Assembly: GCF_000332155.1 (NCBI RefSeq) | Contig: NZ_KB235903.1 | Location: forward strand, 1,253,360 to 1,295,088 | Direction of reading: 5' to 3' | Source of the DNA: Kamptonema formosum PCC 6407 | GTDB lineage: Bacteria > Cyanobacteriota > Cyanobacteriia > Cyanobacteriales > Microcoleaceae | Length of the DNA: 41,729 nucleotides | In this document: positions 1 to 8,290 of the stretch, piece by piece | How the letters are laid out: each line of letters begins with the position of its first letter | Numbering within the stretch: position 1 is the first letter of the stretch | Translations under genes and position numbers: made by a program | The notes under the pieces: generated by a model | Told to the model about the DNA's origin: nothing | Databases searched by the model: none | What the model saw: the letters and a program-made list of their open reading frames with translations, nothing else

Positions 1-14
1 TCTCTTCCCCTCTT

Positions 15-47
15 CCCCTAGCCCCTAGCCCCTAGCCCCTAGCCCCT
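15..47. repeat. CCCCTAG heptamer array before first kinase
   Basis: Four perfect CCCCTAG units (15-42) plus a partial fifth run to within five bases of the ATG at 52. No Shine-Dalgarno motif is visible, so the array occupies the place of the ribosome binding site. The same heptamer recurs at about 2540-2575, 17905-18020 and 18365-18440, and briefly near 19880. Confidence 0.9.
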
Positions 48-51
48 TCTT

Positions 52-2187
52 ATGCAACTGCAACGCCAATTCAGCGGACAATTAATTACCTTAGACACCC
101 GTAGCGCGATCGCATCGGGCGGAGAAGGCCGCATTTACGCAGTCTTGCAAAACCCCTCCCTAGTAGCAAAAATTTACCATAAGCCCACAGACGAAGACGC
201 AGACAAACTGACAGTAATGTTCAGTATGCCGCCCGACGCGCCGATCGCAGCCCCCGGACACGCCTCAATTGCCTGGCCCATTGACTTACTGCGAACCGCC
301 GGCACTACCGAAAAAATCGTCGGCTTCCTCATGCCCCGCGTTACCAAGGTAGCCCCGATCCACACCTTCTACACCCCCAAAACTCGCCGCGAACAAAAGC
401 CCCTATTTAATTATCTTTACCTACACCGTACAGCCCGCAACCTCGCCGCCGCTGTCAACGCCCTTCACGTTCGAGGTTACGTGATCGGAGATGTCAACGA
501 GTCGAATATCCTCGTCACCGACACCGCCTTAGTTACTCTCGTAGATACTGATTCCTTTCAAGTCCGAGATCCTTACACGGGCTACGTTTACCGCTGTCCT
601 GTAGGTAAACCAGAGTTTACGCCCCCAGAATTGCAGGGTCAAACCTTCCGCAATATCGATCGCACTCCAGAACATGACTTATTTGGCTTAGCAGTGCTAA
701 TTTTTCAGCTATTAATGGAAGGGACGCACCCTTTTGCAGGAGTTTATCAAGGTAGCGGCGAACCTCCGCCCATAGAAATTAGGATAAAATCAGGTTATTT
801 TCCCTACGCCCTCAAACGAGTTCCCTTTCGCCCTATGCCTGCGGCACCGCCTTGGGACATTTTACACCCAACTTTGCGGCAGATGTTTCTGCGGTGTTTT
901 GAGGAAGGGAATCAAAACCCTGTCAACCGTCCAGATGCTAAAAGTTGGGTTAGTGCTTTAAAAGAAGCCGAAGATGCGCTGGTAACTTGCCATAAGAATA
1001 CTCAGCATAAATATGGGAATCATTTAAAAGCTTGTCCTTGGTGCGATCGCGCCAAGTTACTCAAAGGCCGCGATCCCTTCCCCTCCCGTAGCGCCGTCCG
1101 CAGCGGACAGAACTTGCAACCGATGAAGGCTAAACGCAAACAGCAAGCGCCGCCTCAGATTGTGACAGTACCACAACAGCGCAGCCAGATGCAGACATCC
1201 CCCACACCCCAGAGGGGTTTAACTCGTCAATTGGGACAATACCCAGTACCGCTGATTGTTACTGGGATGTCACACCGCACTCCGGCGGTACAATCGCCCC
1301 CTATTGGCGGATTTCGAGGCTTTGTTCAGGATACCGTTTGGGGTACAGCTTGGGGCGGTTTGTGTTTGGCGGCGATCGCAGGTGGAATTTACGCCGCAAC
1401 AGATCGGGATGGCGGTGCAATTTTGGGCGCAATCTTTGTAGGTACAATTTGGGGAATTTTCTTTGGCGTAATTTGGGGCGTATTAACTGTCCCACCCAAT
1501 CAAGTTGGGCGAAAATGGGCAGGTATATTTTTGGGTGCGATTTCCGGCGCTTTGTTGTTAACTGCGATCGGCGGTGTAGTATTTGGCGCAATTAACAACA
1601 AACCTGAGATTGGAGAAGCGATCGCAACTGGTCTTTGCGCTGGTACCTTTTGGGGCGCTGTTTGGAGTGGTTTTAAGCCACCCTGGGCGATGCCTGTAGG
1701 CCGCGTCTGGGGAAGACAGGGGGCATTCTTGGGGATGATTTGGGGCGTTTTTCTAGGGGCAATTGCTGGAGCTCTTTTAGGTTTGGGGTTTGCAATCTGG
1801 CCAGAACTCAATGGTAAGAATACTCCCCCTGTGGAATTGGCAACTCTATTAGTTCAGGTGATTGTGATCTCGGCTGGTTTGGGTTCTGTAGGAGGTTGTC
1901 TCGGAGGTGCGTTATTGGGGGCTTTTGGGGCTGCACCCAAGCTGCCAGCAGCGTTTCAGCCTTCGGGAGGCAAAGGCGCGATTTTGGGTACGATTTGGGG
2001 TAGTTTTTTGGGTGCGATCGCCGCCGCAATTTTAGGCGGTGTCTTGTCTGCGGCATTACCTGTATTTAATAGTACGCCACCAGTGGAAGTTGGAACCTTA
2101 CTAGGTGCGATCGTCTCATCCGCAGGTTTAGGCGCGATTTGGGGTATCATCTCCGGTGCCGTCTGGGGGGCCTTAGCGAGATGGTAA
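52..2187 (+). CDS. YegI-like atypical protein kinase with membrane tail
   Basis: A 711-residue protein. Residues about 10-320 form a kinase fold: glycine loop SGGEGRIY (22-29), lysine in LVAKIYHK (K40), catalytic loop GDVNESN (146-152) and metal motif VDTDSFQ (164-170). Those last two differ from canonical HRDxKxxN and DFG but are the usual form in YegI-like kinases, a family often encoded beside VWA and PP2C genes; any such partners would lie outside the left edge. A Cys/His cluster (CHKN...CPWC, about 315-336) may bind zinc. Residues about 420-711 are a Gly/Trp-rich hydrophobic region with repeated GxIWGxFLGAIAGA motifs, probably several membrane helices, and the last two units are a clear duplication. 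The start lies directly after a heptamer array with no ribosome binding site. The substrate is unknown. The kinase assignment is good; activity is inferred. Confidence 0.8.
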   Translation: MQLQRQFSGQLITLDTRSAIASGGEGRIYAVLQNPSLVAKIYHKPTDEDADKLTVMFSMPPDAPIAAPGHASIAWPIDLLRTAGTTEKIVGFLMPRVTKVAPIHTFYTPKTRREQKPLFNYLYLHRTARNLAAAVNALHVRGYVIGDVNESNILVTDTALVTLVDTDSFQVRDPYTGYVYRCPVGKPEFTPPELQGQTFRNIDRTPEHDLFGLAVLIFQLLMEGTHPFAGVYQGSGEPPPIEIRIKSGYFPYALKRVPFRPMPAAPPWDILHPTLRQMFLRCFEEGNQNPVNRPDAKSWVSALKEAEDALVTCHKNTQHKYGNHLKACPWCDRAKLLKGRDPFPSRSAVRSGQNLQPMKAKRKQQAPPQIVTVPQQRSQMQTSPTPQRGLTRQLGQYPVPLIVTGMSHRTPAVQSPPIGGFRGFVQDTVWGTAWGGLCLAAIAGGIYAATDRDGGAILGAIFVGTIWGIFFGVIWGVLTVPPNQVGRKWAGIFLGAISGALLLTAIGGVVFGAINNKPEIGEAIATGLCAGTFWGAVWSGFKPPWAMPVGRVWGRQGAFLGMIWGVFLGAIAGALLGLGFAIWPELNGKNTPPVELATLLVQVIVISAGLGSVGGCLGGALLGAFGAAPKLPAAFQPSGGKGAILGTIWGSFLGAIAAAILGGVLSAALPVFNSTPPVEVGTLLGAIVSSAGLGAIWGIISGAVWGALARW

Positions 2188-2190
2188 GTC

Positions 2191-2242
2191 CGTAACGCCG
2201 CCATCTTGGCGGTATCCTAACCGCCAAGATGGCGGCGTTACG
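2191..2242. repeat. Perfect 23-bp palindrome, possible terminator
   Basis: Arms 2191-2213 and 2220-2242 are perfect reverse complements around a 6-base loop. The outer arm CGTAACGCCGC resembles the ends of the palindromes at 10243-10290 and 25742-25928, so this is one member of a dispersed family. Its place four bases after the kinase stop codon suggests it may also end transcription, though there is no T run. Confidence 0.85.
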
Positions 2243-2321
2243 TATGACCTCAATCAAAAGCGATCGCCTAGTTAAAAAGACTAAACCAACGCGACAATAA
2301 ATATGTTATTCAAGATTAAAG

Positions 2322-2396
2322 GGCGAACGATGGGACTCGAACCCACGAGATGGTGGTACCACAAACCACTGCCTTAACCACTTGGCTACGCTCGCC
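2322..2396 (-). tRNA. tRNA-His (GTG)
   Basis: The reverse complement folds as a cloverleaf. The 8-bp acceptor stem GGCGAGCG/CGTTCGCC includes the extra G-1 pair typical of tRNA-His. The D arm is GCCAAGTGGTTAAGGC. The anticodon arm GTGGT-TTGTGGT-ACCAC carries anticodon GTG. The T arm contains GGTTCGAGTCCC. CCA is not encoded (CTTT follows), which is common in cyanobacteria. It is the only minus-strand gene in the first 6.5 kb. Confidence 0.95.
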
Positions 2397-2461
2397 ATCA
2401 CATTGACATTTATGAATATAACACTTTACCTTCGCATAAGTCCATAGTTTCACTAAAAATT

Positions 2462-2577
2462 TTCCTGTCTCCTCCCTCCCCCATCTCCCCCCACTCCTCC
2501 CCCCCTCTCCCCCCCTCTCCCCCCTCTTCCCCCTCTTCCCCCTAGCCCCTAGCCCCTAGCCCCTAGCCCCTCTCCCC
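2462..2577. repeat. Pyrimidine tract and CCCCTAG array before second kinase
   Basis: About 80 bases of C/T-only sequence lead into four CCCCTAG-type units and then directly into the ATG at 2579. As with the first kinase gene there is no purine-rich ribosome binding site. Confidence 0.85.
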
Positions 2578-2578
2578 C

Positions 2579-4072
2579 ATGACCCACTGTGTCACCCCTG
2601 GATGCCAAAACCCCCGAAACCCAGACACAGCGCAACATTGCCAGAGTTGCGGTTCCCGGTTGTTACTTCAACAACGCTATCGACCCATGCGGCCCATCGG
2701 TCAAGGTGGCTTTGGGAAAACCTTTTTAGCAGTCGATGAACAAATTCCCCTCAAACCATCCTGCGTCATCAAACAATTTTCCTTTCCCACTCACGACCCA
2801 GAAAGCTACAATACAGCCGCTAGATTATTTCGCCAAGAGGCCCTGCGCCTTAACCAACTTGGCGGACACCCTCAAATTCCTCAACTATTAGCCCACTTTG
2901 AAGAAAATCACCTTCTCTATCTAGTTCAAGAGTTTATTGAAGGGCTAACTCTCTCCCAAAAATTGCGCCAAACAGGGATTTTTAACGAAGAGGAGATTTG
3001 GGAATTGCTACGGGACTTGTTACCCGTACTCCAATTTATCCACGAACATTCTATCATTCATCGCGACATTAAACCAAGCAATATTATTAGCCGCAATAGC
3101 GATAGCAAACCAGTTTTACTCGACTTTGGGATTGCTAAAATGATTCCCAACAATGCTGTCATTCATACGGGTACGATTATTGGTTCTCCCGAATATATGG
3201 CCCCCGAACAATCGCGAGGAAAAGCGATATCAGCTAGCGATCTATTTAGTTTAGGCGTTACCTGTATTCACTTAATGACAGGTGTTTCTCCTTGGGATAT
3301 GTATGACATGGTAAATGACCGTTGGGCGTGGCGAGATTTTTTACCTACTCGTAACAGTGACAACTTAAATAAAATTCGTCAAAGCCAGGTTAAGCTCGGT
3401 AAAATCTTAGATAAATTGCTAGAACATTCTCTGGGTAAACGCTATCAGTCGGCAGAAGAAGTTTTAAAAGACACGATCGCTAGCACTAATCCAGCTATTA
3501 GCAAAACTTCTAAAGTAGTCAAGTCTAAGCTTACACCAGTGAAATCGGTTTCATCACCATTTCGTCCTAGTTTTCTGGTAAAAATCCTACCTTGGTCTGT
3601 TAAACCTACTGGAGATAATTTGATATCGGCAGCAGGTGTTGATTACACTCAATTGCAACATTTACTAGCAGCACAAAAATGGAAACAAGCGGATCTAGAA
3701 ACTTGGATAGTTCTCTGTCAAGCTTTGGGTAAACCAACTAAATGTTATCTTCATCCCAATGAAATTGATAATTTACCTTGTGTAGATTTGGAGACAATTA
3801 ATCAACTGTGGGTGAAGTACAGTAACGGGCAATTTGGCTATAGCATACAAACGCAAATTTATGATAGTGTTGGCAATGATTACGCGAAATTTTGCGATCG
3901 CGTTGGCTGGCTTACTTATAATCCTCATAATCCCTACGAAGGCCTAAACTTTAGTCGCACAGCGCCACCTGGACATTTGCCCTCGCGGATATGGGTAGTC
4001 GGCTTAAAATGGTGGCGACATCTAGAAGTAATGGCTGCTAAACTCAGTCAATGCGAAGTATATTTTAAGTAG
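2579..4072 (+). CDS. Zinc finger-Ser/Thr kinase-GUN4 fusion protein
   Basis: A 497-residue protein with three parts. Residues 4-24 hold a four-cysteine zinc-ribbon pattern (C4, C9, C21, C24). A canonical Hanks kinase follows: GQGGFG loop (41-46), K65, HRDIKPSN (161-168), DFG (182-184) and SPEYMAPEQ. About 355-495 is a GUN4 domain, recognisable from DYTQLQHLLAAQKWKQAD through CDRVGWLT to the NFSRTAPPGHLP segment. GUN4 binds protoporphyrin IX and its Mg form, so the kinase may respond to tetrapyrrole status; that link is inference. All catalytic residues are present, unlike the kinase upstream. The start abuts a heptamer array. hemC, an early step of the same pathway, lies about 6 kb downstream but not in the same operon. 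Confidence 0.9.
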   Translation: MTHCVTPGCQNPRNPDTAQHCQSCGSRLLLQQRYRPMRPIGQGGFGKTFLAVDEQIPLKPSCVIKQFSFPTHDPESYNTAARLFRQEALRLNQLGGHPQIPQLLAHFEENHLLYLVQEFIEGLTLSQKLRQTGIFNEEEIWELLRDLLPVLQFIHEHSIIHRDIKPSNIISRNSDSKPVLLDFGIAKMIPNNAVIHTGTIIGSPEYMAPEQSRGKAISASDLFSLGVTCIHLMTGVSPWDMYDMVNDRWAWRDFLPTRNSDNLNKIRQSQVKLGKILDKLLEHSLGKRYQSAEEVLKDTIASTNPAISKTSKVVKSKLTPVKSVSSPFRPSFLVKILPWSVKPTGDNLISAAGVDYTQLQHLLAAQKWKQADLETWIVLCQALGKPTKCYLHPNEIDNLPCVDLETINQLWVKYSNGQFGYSIQTQIYDSVGNDYAKFCDRVGWLTYNPHNPYEGLNFSRTAPPGHLPSRIWVVGLKWWRHLEVMAAKLSQCEVYFK

Positions 4073-4107
4073 ATTAATATCAACTAGGATTTACCCACGT
4101 CGAGGTT

Positions 4108-4173
4108 AGAAACCGGGTTTCTTCGTAGATATCTAGTTGAGAATCGGGGATTTGTCAGAGAAACCCGGTTTCT
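4108..4173. repeat. Paired GAAACCGGGTTTC palindromes
   Basis: Two 15-base near-palindromes (AGAAACCGGGTTTCT at 4108-4122, AGAAACCCGGTTTCT at 4159-4173) are also exact reverse complements of each other, giving a hairpin with a 36-base loop. It sits between the GUN4 kinase and the CHAT gene. A half copy recurs near 8369-8383. Confidence 0.8.
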
Positions 4174-4242
4174 TTGTGTAAGTCATAAATTTATGATACA
4201 ATTACTAAATAATAATTCTCGGCTAATCTCTCCCTACCTGAA

Positions 4243-5991
4243 ATGGACGAACTACGCCGCCAAGCTTATCAAAATTTGATTGATGCCCTCCTCACCTGCG
4301 ATCGCGAGGAAGAAATGGGCATTATGCAGGCTAATTTAGAGTTGATAGACGAGGGTTTTGCCCAATTTTTGCGGCGAGACTGGGCAACTCAAACTCTGGG
4401 AAAGTTGCAGGATGAAGAAGCTTTCAATTGTGCTATTAATTTACACAACTTTAATCTGGGTTTTTCTAGTCTGCGGCAAGGCAGTCGGGCAAGTAATTTA
4501 GAGGTAAGTATCGCTTGTTTGGAGATTGGGTTAACTGTTATTACTCGCGAAGCTTACTCGGAATATTGGGCAGCGTTTCAAAACAATCTGGGGGCTGACT
4601 ACGGCAACAGAATCAGAGGGGAAAAAGCAGAGAATTTGGAAGTGGCGATCGCGGCTTATTTGGCATCTTTGGAAGTTTACACCCGTGAGGCTTTTCCGAT
4701 CAATAATGCTGAAACTTTATATAACCTCGGACTTGCCTACCGGGATAATTCCCAACTCCCAGCAGCTTACGATACCTTTAACACTGCCATTGAGACAGTC
4801 GAATTAATGCGGAGTGAAATCATTATCGGTGGTGAAGCAGACAGACAGAAATTAGCTGAAGAATGGAATAAACTTTATCAGGAAATGGTCGAAGTTTGCC
4901 TAGCAATGGCAAACCAAACTGCCGCCCTAGAATACGTCGAACGCAGCAAAACCCGAAACCTCGTAGAATTATTTTACAATGCCCGCAGTGTCCCGCAAAA
5001 TCCACAGCCGATTAGTTTTGCTGAAATTGGCAATCTGTTAGCTGAAGATGAGGCAATTTTGGAATGGTACATTACCTTTAACGGCTTTAAAGTTTTCATT
5101 GTCACCTATCAACCCTTCTTAGCCCCCCCTTACCAAGGGGGGGTTGGGGGGGTTGATGTTTGGGAATCTTCCGAACAAGATTTGCAAGCATTAGAGGAAT
5201 TTCAACGGGAATATATCGACGACATCAAAGATAATGAAAAATACGACAACTGGAAAAACCAGCTAGAAACCCGCCTGGAAAAATTAGCTGAAATCTTACA
5301 TATAGATGAAATAATTTCTCGCCTCCCGGAAACTTGTAAGCGATTAATCTTAGTTCCCTTCCGATATTTGCACTTGTTACCACTTCACGCCTTAACCAGT
5401 CGCCGACTCAGGGAAAATGTAGAAGAAACTGGCAGTCTCCTCGATCTTTTCCCTGGCGGCGTGAGATATACTCCCAGTTGTCAGCTATTACTATTATCTC
5501 AGCGGGTAAATCCGCCTGGGGAAGATTCATCACCGAGAAAATTGTTTGCCATTCAAAACCCGACAGAAGATTTAGACTTCACCGATATCGAAGTTGAAGC
5601 TATTGCTAAATCCTTTAATCCTGCCGAAGTTTTGAAGAGGGAAAAGGCAAGTAAGACAGGATTGCAGGAACGAATTACCGGGTTACAAGATGCCGATATC
5701 GCGCATTTTTCTTGTCACGGTTTTTTCGACTTTTCCAATCCCCGGAAATCCGCTTTAATCTTAGCTGGGTCGAAAGTAACCCCCCTTAATCCCCCCTTGG
5801 TAAGGGGGGAGACTGGAGAGGATTTCTCCTTGGTAAGGGGGGAGACTGGAGAAGATTCCCCCTTACCAAGTGGGGAGACTGGAGAGGAGAAAAAAGAAAA
5901 TTCTCCCTTGGCAAGGGGGGAGACAGGAGAAGATTTCCCCTTACCAAATGGCGAGACAAGAGAAGTCCCCCCCTTACCAAGGGGGGGCTAG
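4243..5991 (+). CDS. TPR-CHAT caspase-like protease, N-terminal part
   Basis: A 582-residue open frame. Residues about 1-230 are helical TPR-like repeats (NNLGADYGNRI, YNLGLAYRDN, AALEYVERSKTRNLVELF). From about 330 comes a CHAT domain: RLILVPFRYLHLLPLHAL, YTPSCQLLLL, and the catalytic-His motif HFSCHGF (His492). The frame then runs through a minisatellite and stops at TAG 5989-5991. The catalytic-Cys half continues in another frame (5992-6506), so as written the protein lacks its Cys. One extra G in the G7 run at 5981-5987 would join both halves exactly. A second repeat copy (about 5122-5151) is carried in frame as PPYQGGVGGV. CHAT proteases cleave partner proteins in bacterial immunity and death pathways; the coupled pair at 8464-10232 are plausible partners. 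There is no clear ribosome binding site. Confidence 0.85.
   Translation: MDELRRQAYQNLIDALLTCDREEEMGIMQANLELIDEGFAQFLRRDWATQTLGKLQDEEAFNCAINLHNFNLGFSSLRQGSRASNLEVSIACLEIGLTVITREAYSEYWAAFQNNLGADYGNRIRGEKAENLEVAIAAYLASLEVYTREAFPINNAETLYNLGLAYRDNSQLPAAYDTFNTAIETVELMRSEIIIGGEADRQKLAEEWNKLYQEMVEVCLAMANQTAALEYVERSKTRNLVELFYNARSVPQNPQPISFAEIGNLLAEDEAILEWYITFNGFKVFIVTYQPFLAPPYQGGVGGVDVWESSEQDLQALEEFQREYIDDIKDNEKYDNWKNQLETRLEKLAEILHIDEIISRLPETCKRLILVPFRYLHLLPLHALTSRRLRENVEETGSLLDLFPGGVRYTPSCQLLLLSQRVNPPGEDSSPRKLFAIQNPTEDLDFTDIEVEAIAKSFNPAEVLKREKASKTGLQERITGLQDADIAHFSCHGFFDFSNPRKSALILAGSKVTPLNPPLVRGETGEDFSLVRGETGEDSPLPSGETGEEKKENSPLARGETGEDFPLPNGETREVPPLPRGG
5122..5151. repeat. In-frame C7TTACCAAG7 repeat in CHAT gene
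   Basis: A G/C homopolymer palindrome (CCCCCCTTACCAAGGGGGGG followed by TTGGGGGGG) lies inside the CHAT reading frame and encodes PPYQGGVGG. It is the same element that expands at 5779-5998. Confidence 0.8.
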
Positions 5992-5998
5992 GGGGGGT
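5779..5998. repeat. 33-bp minisatellite inside CHAT domain
   Basis: Tandem units built on CCTTGGTAAGGGGGGAGACT or its TTACCAAG inversion, with lengths of about 33, 33, 45, 33 and 33 bases. Every unit is a multiple of three, so the frame is kept and encodes a peptide repeat like LVRGETGEDFS. The final unit ends in G7-CTA-G7, where the frame is lost. The array lies between the catalytic His and Cys halves of the CHAT domain. Confidence 0.9.
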
Positions 5999-6506
5999 TT
6001 CCTCCAACCAAAGTTATATTCGTTCCCGCCGAGGCGAAATCTTCGATATTACCCAATGCGTAACGCTGACAGAAATCTTTGATTTAAAGTTAAATAAGTG
6101 CAGTTTAGTTACCCTTTCCGCCTGCGAAACTGGGTTGACTGATATTAGAGATACCACTGATGAGTATATCGGATTGCCTAGCGGTTTTTTCTATGCGGGG
6201 GCCACGAATGTAATTAGCACTTTATGGGCAGTTAATGATGTATCTACGGCTATTTTGATGATCAGGTTTTATGAACTTTTGCTATCGGAAATTCGGCCGC
6301 CTGTGGCCATCGCTTTGCGGGAGTCGCAGTTGTGGCTAAGGGAGGCAACTGTGCAAAAGTTGGTAGAATGGGTGGCAGATTGTCAGTTAATTGCAGATGC
6401 CAAGAAACAGGAAATACAAGATTATATTAAATGGGGTGAAAACCCAGAAAATAAACCTTATCAATCTCCCCATTTCTGGGCGGCGTTTTGTGCAGTTGGG
6501 CAATAG
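5992..6506 (+). pseudogene. CHAT protease, C-terminal half out of frame
   Basis: The frame open from the G tract to TAG at 6504-6506 encodes SSNQSYIRSRRGEIFDITQC, then LVTLSACETGL, GFFYAGATNVISTLWAVND and YQSPHFWAAFCAVGQ. These are the second half of a CHAT domain, with the catalytic Cys in SACETG (codon 6123-6125). It has no start codon or ribosome binding site of its own; an internal TTG at 6135 lies past the Cys. It is therefore the continuation of the 4243 gene rather than a separate gene. No other lesion is visible, which suggests recent frame loss, phase variation or a sequencing error in the homopolymer. Confidence 0.85.
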
Positions 6507-6568
6507 ATTTCTCAGGAAATGGCAATCGAGACAAGCCTTTGCCATCATGTCAAGTTAAGCTGAAACCC

Positions 6569-6591
6569 GCCAGGGGTTAAAACCCCTGTCT
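6569..6591. repeat. Left copy of 23-bp repeat flanking IS110 element
   Basis: The 23-base sequence beginning GCCAGGGGTTAAAACCCCTG is itself nearly palindromic. Its exact reverse complement lies at 8326-8348. The two copies bracket the IS110-type transposase. Confidence 0.85.
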
Positions 6592-6599
6592 AATAGCTT

Positions 6600-8290
6600 A
6601 AGTCCTCCTCAGAAACTCAATCTAGTTTTGAGGCGCAAGCAACCAGCTCAAACCCAAGAGATTGAGCTGTTTTCTCCAGCTTAGAGACAATACGTTGTCG
6701 ATATTTCTGTTCGTAATAGTCAGCACCTGAATCGGCATAAGCGGTTTTTGTACTCCAGAGGTGATAGAAGATGCGGGCTAGCTTGTGGGCAGTAGCGGTA
6801 TTAGCCTCTGGAGCGCCCAATCTGGCTCGTAACCGACGATAAAAAGCCCCCAAAGCTGATTGAGAGCGAGATAAAGATTGAGCAGCTAAACGGAAGGCAT
6901 TAGCAGCCCGATTAACTACACAACGGGTATGAGAACTTTTGACTTTACCGCCTGTAATCCTCGCAGACGGACACAACCCTAACCAAGAACAAAAATGCTT
7001 AACAGTGGGAAAACGAGTAGCATCCAATCCGACTTCCGAGAGCAGAGCTTGTACTGTGAGGACATCAAAACCAGGGATTTGAGTAAAATCTACTCCACTA
7101 ATCCGATACAACTGATGGCGCAAGTCAAAATTGGGTTCGTGACCTCTGGGCTTTCTGTTACCCCGTTTGGGAGGGTCTGGTGGAGGATGGTTTTCTTCGC
7201 TAGCAAAGCTAGCTAAATATCGCTCAATCTCCACATCGCAGCTAGCAATTTGCTCTTGATAGATGTCGTAGAGTTGTAACTCTTGTTTTAACACAAATAT
7301 ATGCTCAACTCGATAGTCTCCACTCAAGGCTTTAGCAATATCTGCGGTACTACTTTTAATCCGAGAATTTTTCAAATTAGCTAAGACTTGAGGATTCCCT
7401 TTCTCCAGCTACAATGGCGCGGATAATGCCATCCCAGTGACTCCTGTGATGTCACTGATGACTTTATGTAGTTGCAGATTCATTTGAATTAATGCTTTCT
7501 GCATCCGCAGTACGTGGCTGCTACTGCTTTTGATTAAGTTATCGCGGTGGCGAATGTAACTACGTAGAACACAACTTTGGTCATCAGGACGAAAGGAACC
7601 GGACAATAAACCATAAGTATGTAGCTGTTGCAACCATTGACAATCCAACACATCACTTTTTCTGCCCGGTACGGTTTTGACGTGATGGGCATTCACCAGT
7701 TTGACTTCGATACCCCTGGCTTCAAAAATTTGAAAGGCTGGTATCCAATAGACTCCTGTCGATTCCATCGCGATGGTGTCTATCCCACATTCCACTAACC
7801 ATGAGGCCATCTCGATTAAGTCAGGGGTAAAACAGCCAAATTTACGTACATTCTGTGACGTTCGATCAGGTGGAACGCAAACCCAGTGTTCTTGTGAGCC
7901 AATATCTATACCTGCGGCATTTGGGTTAATCTGGGTGAAATTAGACATTTCACCCGCAACAGGTTTGCTTATCTTGCATCGGATCATTTAGATGACTCCT
8001 CTTGGCGCTCGAACGAAAGGAAGTGTCCCGATTGGTGGGCGGATGTGATCTTAGATTCTCCTCAACGGGATAGGGTAATAGCCCTTCACCAATGTCATAA
8101 TCATCATGCCCACGACCACGCTCTGAATCAGGCTCAAAATCGCACTATTGATTTGTCGGTCTTTGACTCTCAGGACACAGGGATAATATATCCGACTGGC
8201 AACTTTTGGGCTAGCTTTACTGTTTCTGTGATTCATAACGGGCACGCCGGGCCCGTGGAACGCTCTGAAGAGGACTAATTAAATTTCAAA
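6600..8290 (-). mobile_element. IS110-family insertion sequence, decayed
   Basis: The element holds one transposase gene (6617-7987, minus) and about 300 bases of non-coding DNA upstream of its start (7988-8290). IS110 elements lack ordinary terminal inverted repeats, so the ends cannot be fixed from one copy; the limits given are approximate and lie between the 23-bp repeats at 6569 and 8326. In this family the non-coding end next to the recombinase start encodes a bridge RNA, so 7988-8290 is the place to look for one. No obviously broken host gene is visible at the junction. The element separates the CHAT gene from the 8464/8805 pair. Confidence 0.75.
6617..7987 (-). pseudogene. IS110-family transposase, two compensating frameshifts
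   Basis: Read on the minus strand, 7987 to 7412 encodes a DEDD RuvC-like domain: IDIGSQEHWVCVP, MESTGVYWIP and RKSDVLDCQWLQ. The part from 7375 to 6617 encodes the C-terminal Transposase_20 domain (FPTVKHFCSWLGLCPSARITGGK and following). Both halves are in one frame but a TAG lies at 7411-7409. The adjacent frame across that point reads IIRAIVAGER, which fits the family between TGM and NPQVLANLKN. The simplest reading is loss of one base near 7425-7430 (GCAATT to GCATT) and gain of one in the C run at 7397-7399, bracketing the stop. The product would be about 455 residues if repaired. The sequence does not show whether the change is real decay or base-calling error. Confidence 0.85.

Noticed and set aside
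1301-2204. Several 80-100 aa frames overlapping the first kinase's membrane tail
   Set aside because: They are shadows of the repetitive Gly/Trp coding sequence.
5786-6082. Open frames on both strands across the CHAT minisatellite
   Set aside because: Repeats with unit length divisible by three stay open in several frames by chance.
8045-8278. 77-aa open frame in the presumed IS110 end
   Set aside because: No ribosome binding site, odd composition with many His and Asn, and it ends inside the palindromes; it lies in DNA expected to be non-coding in IS110 elements.
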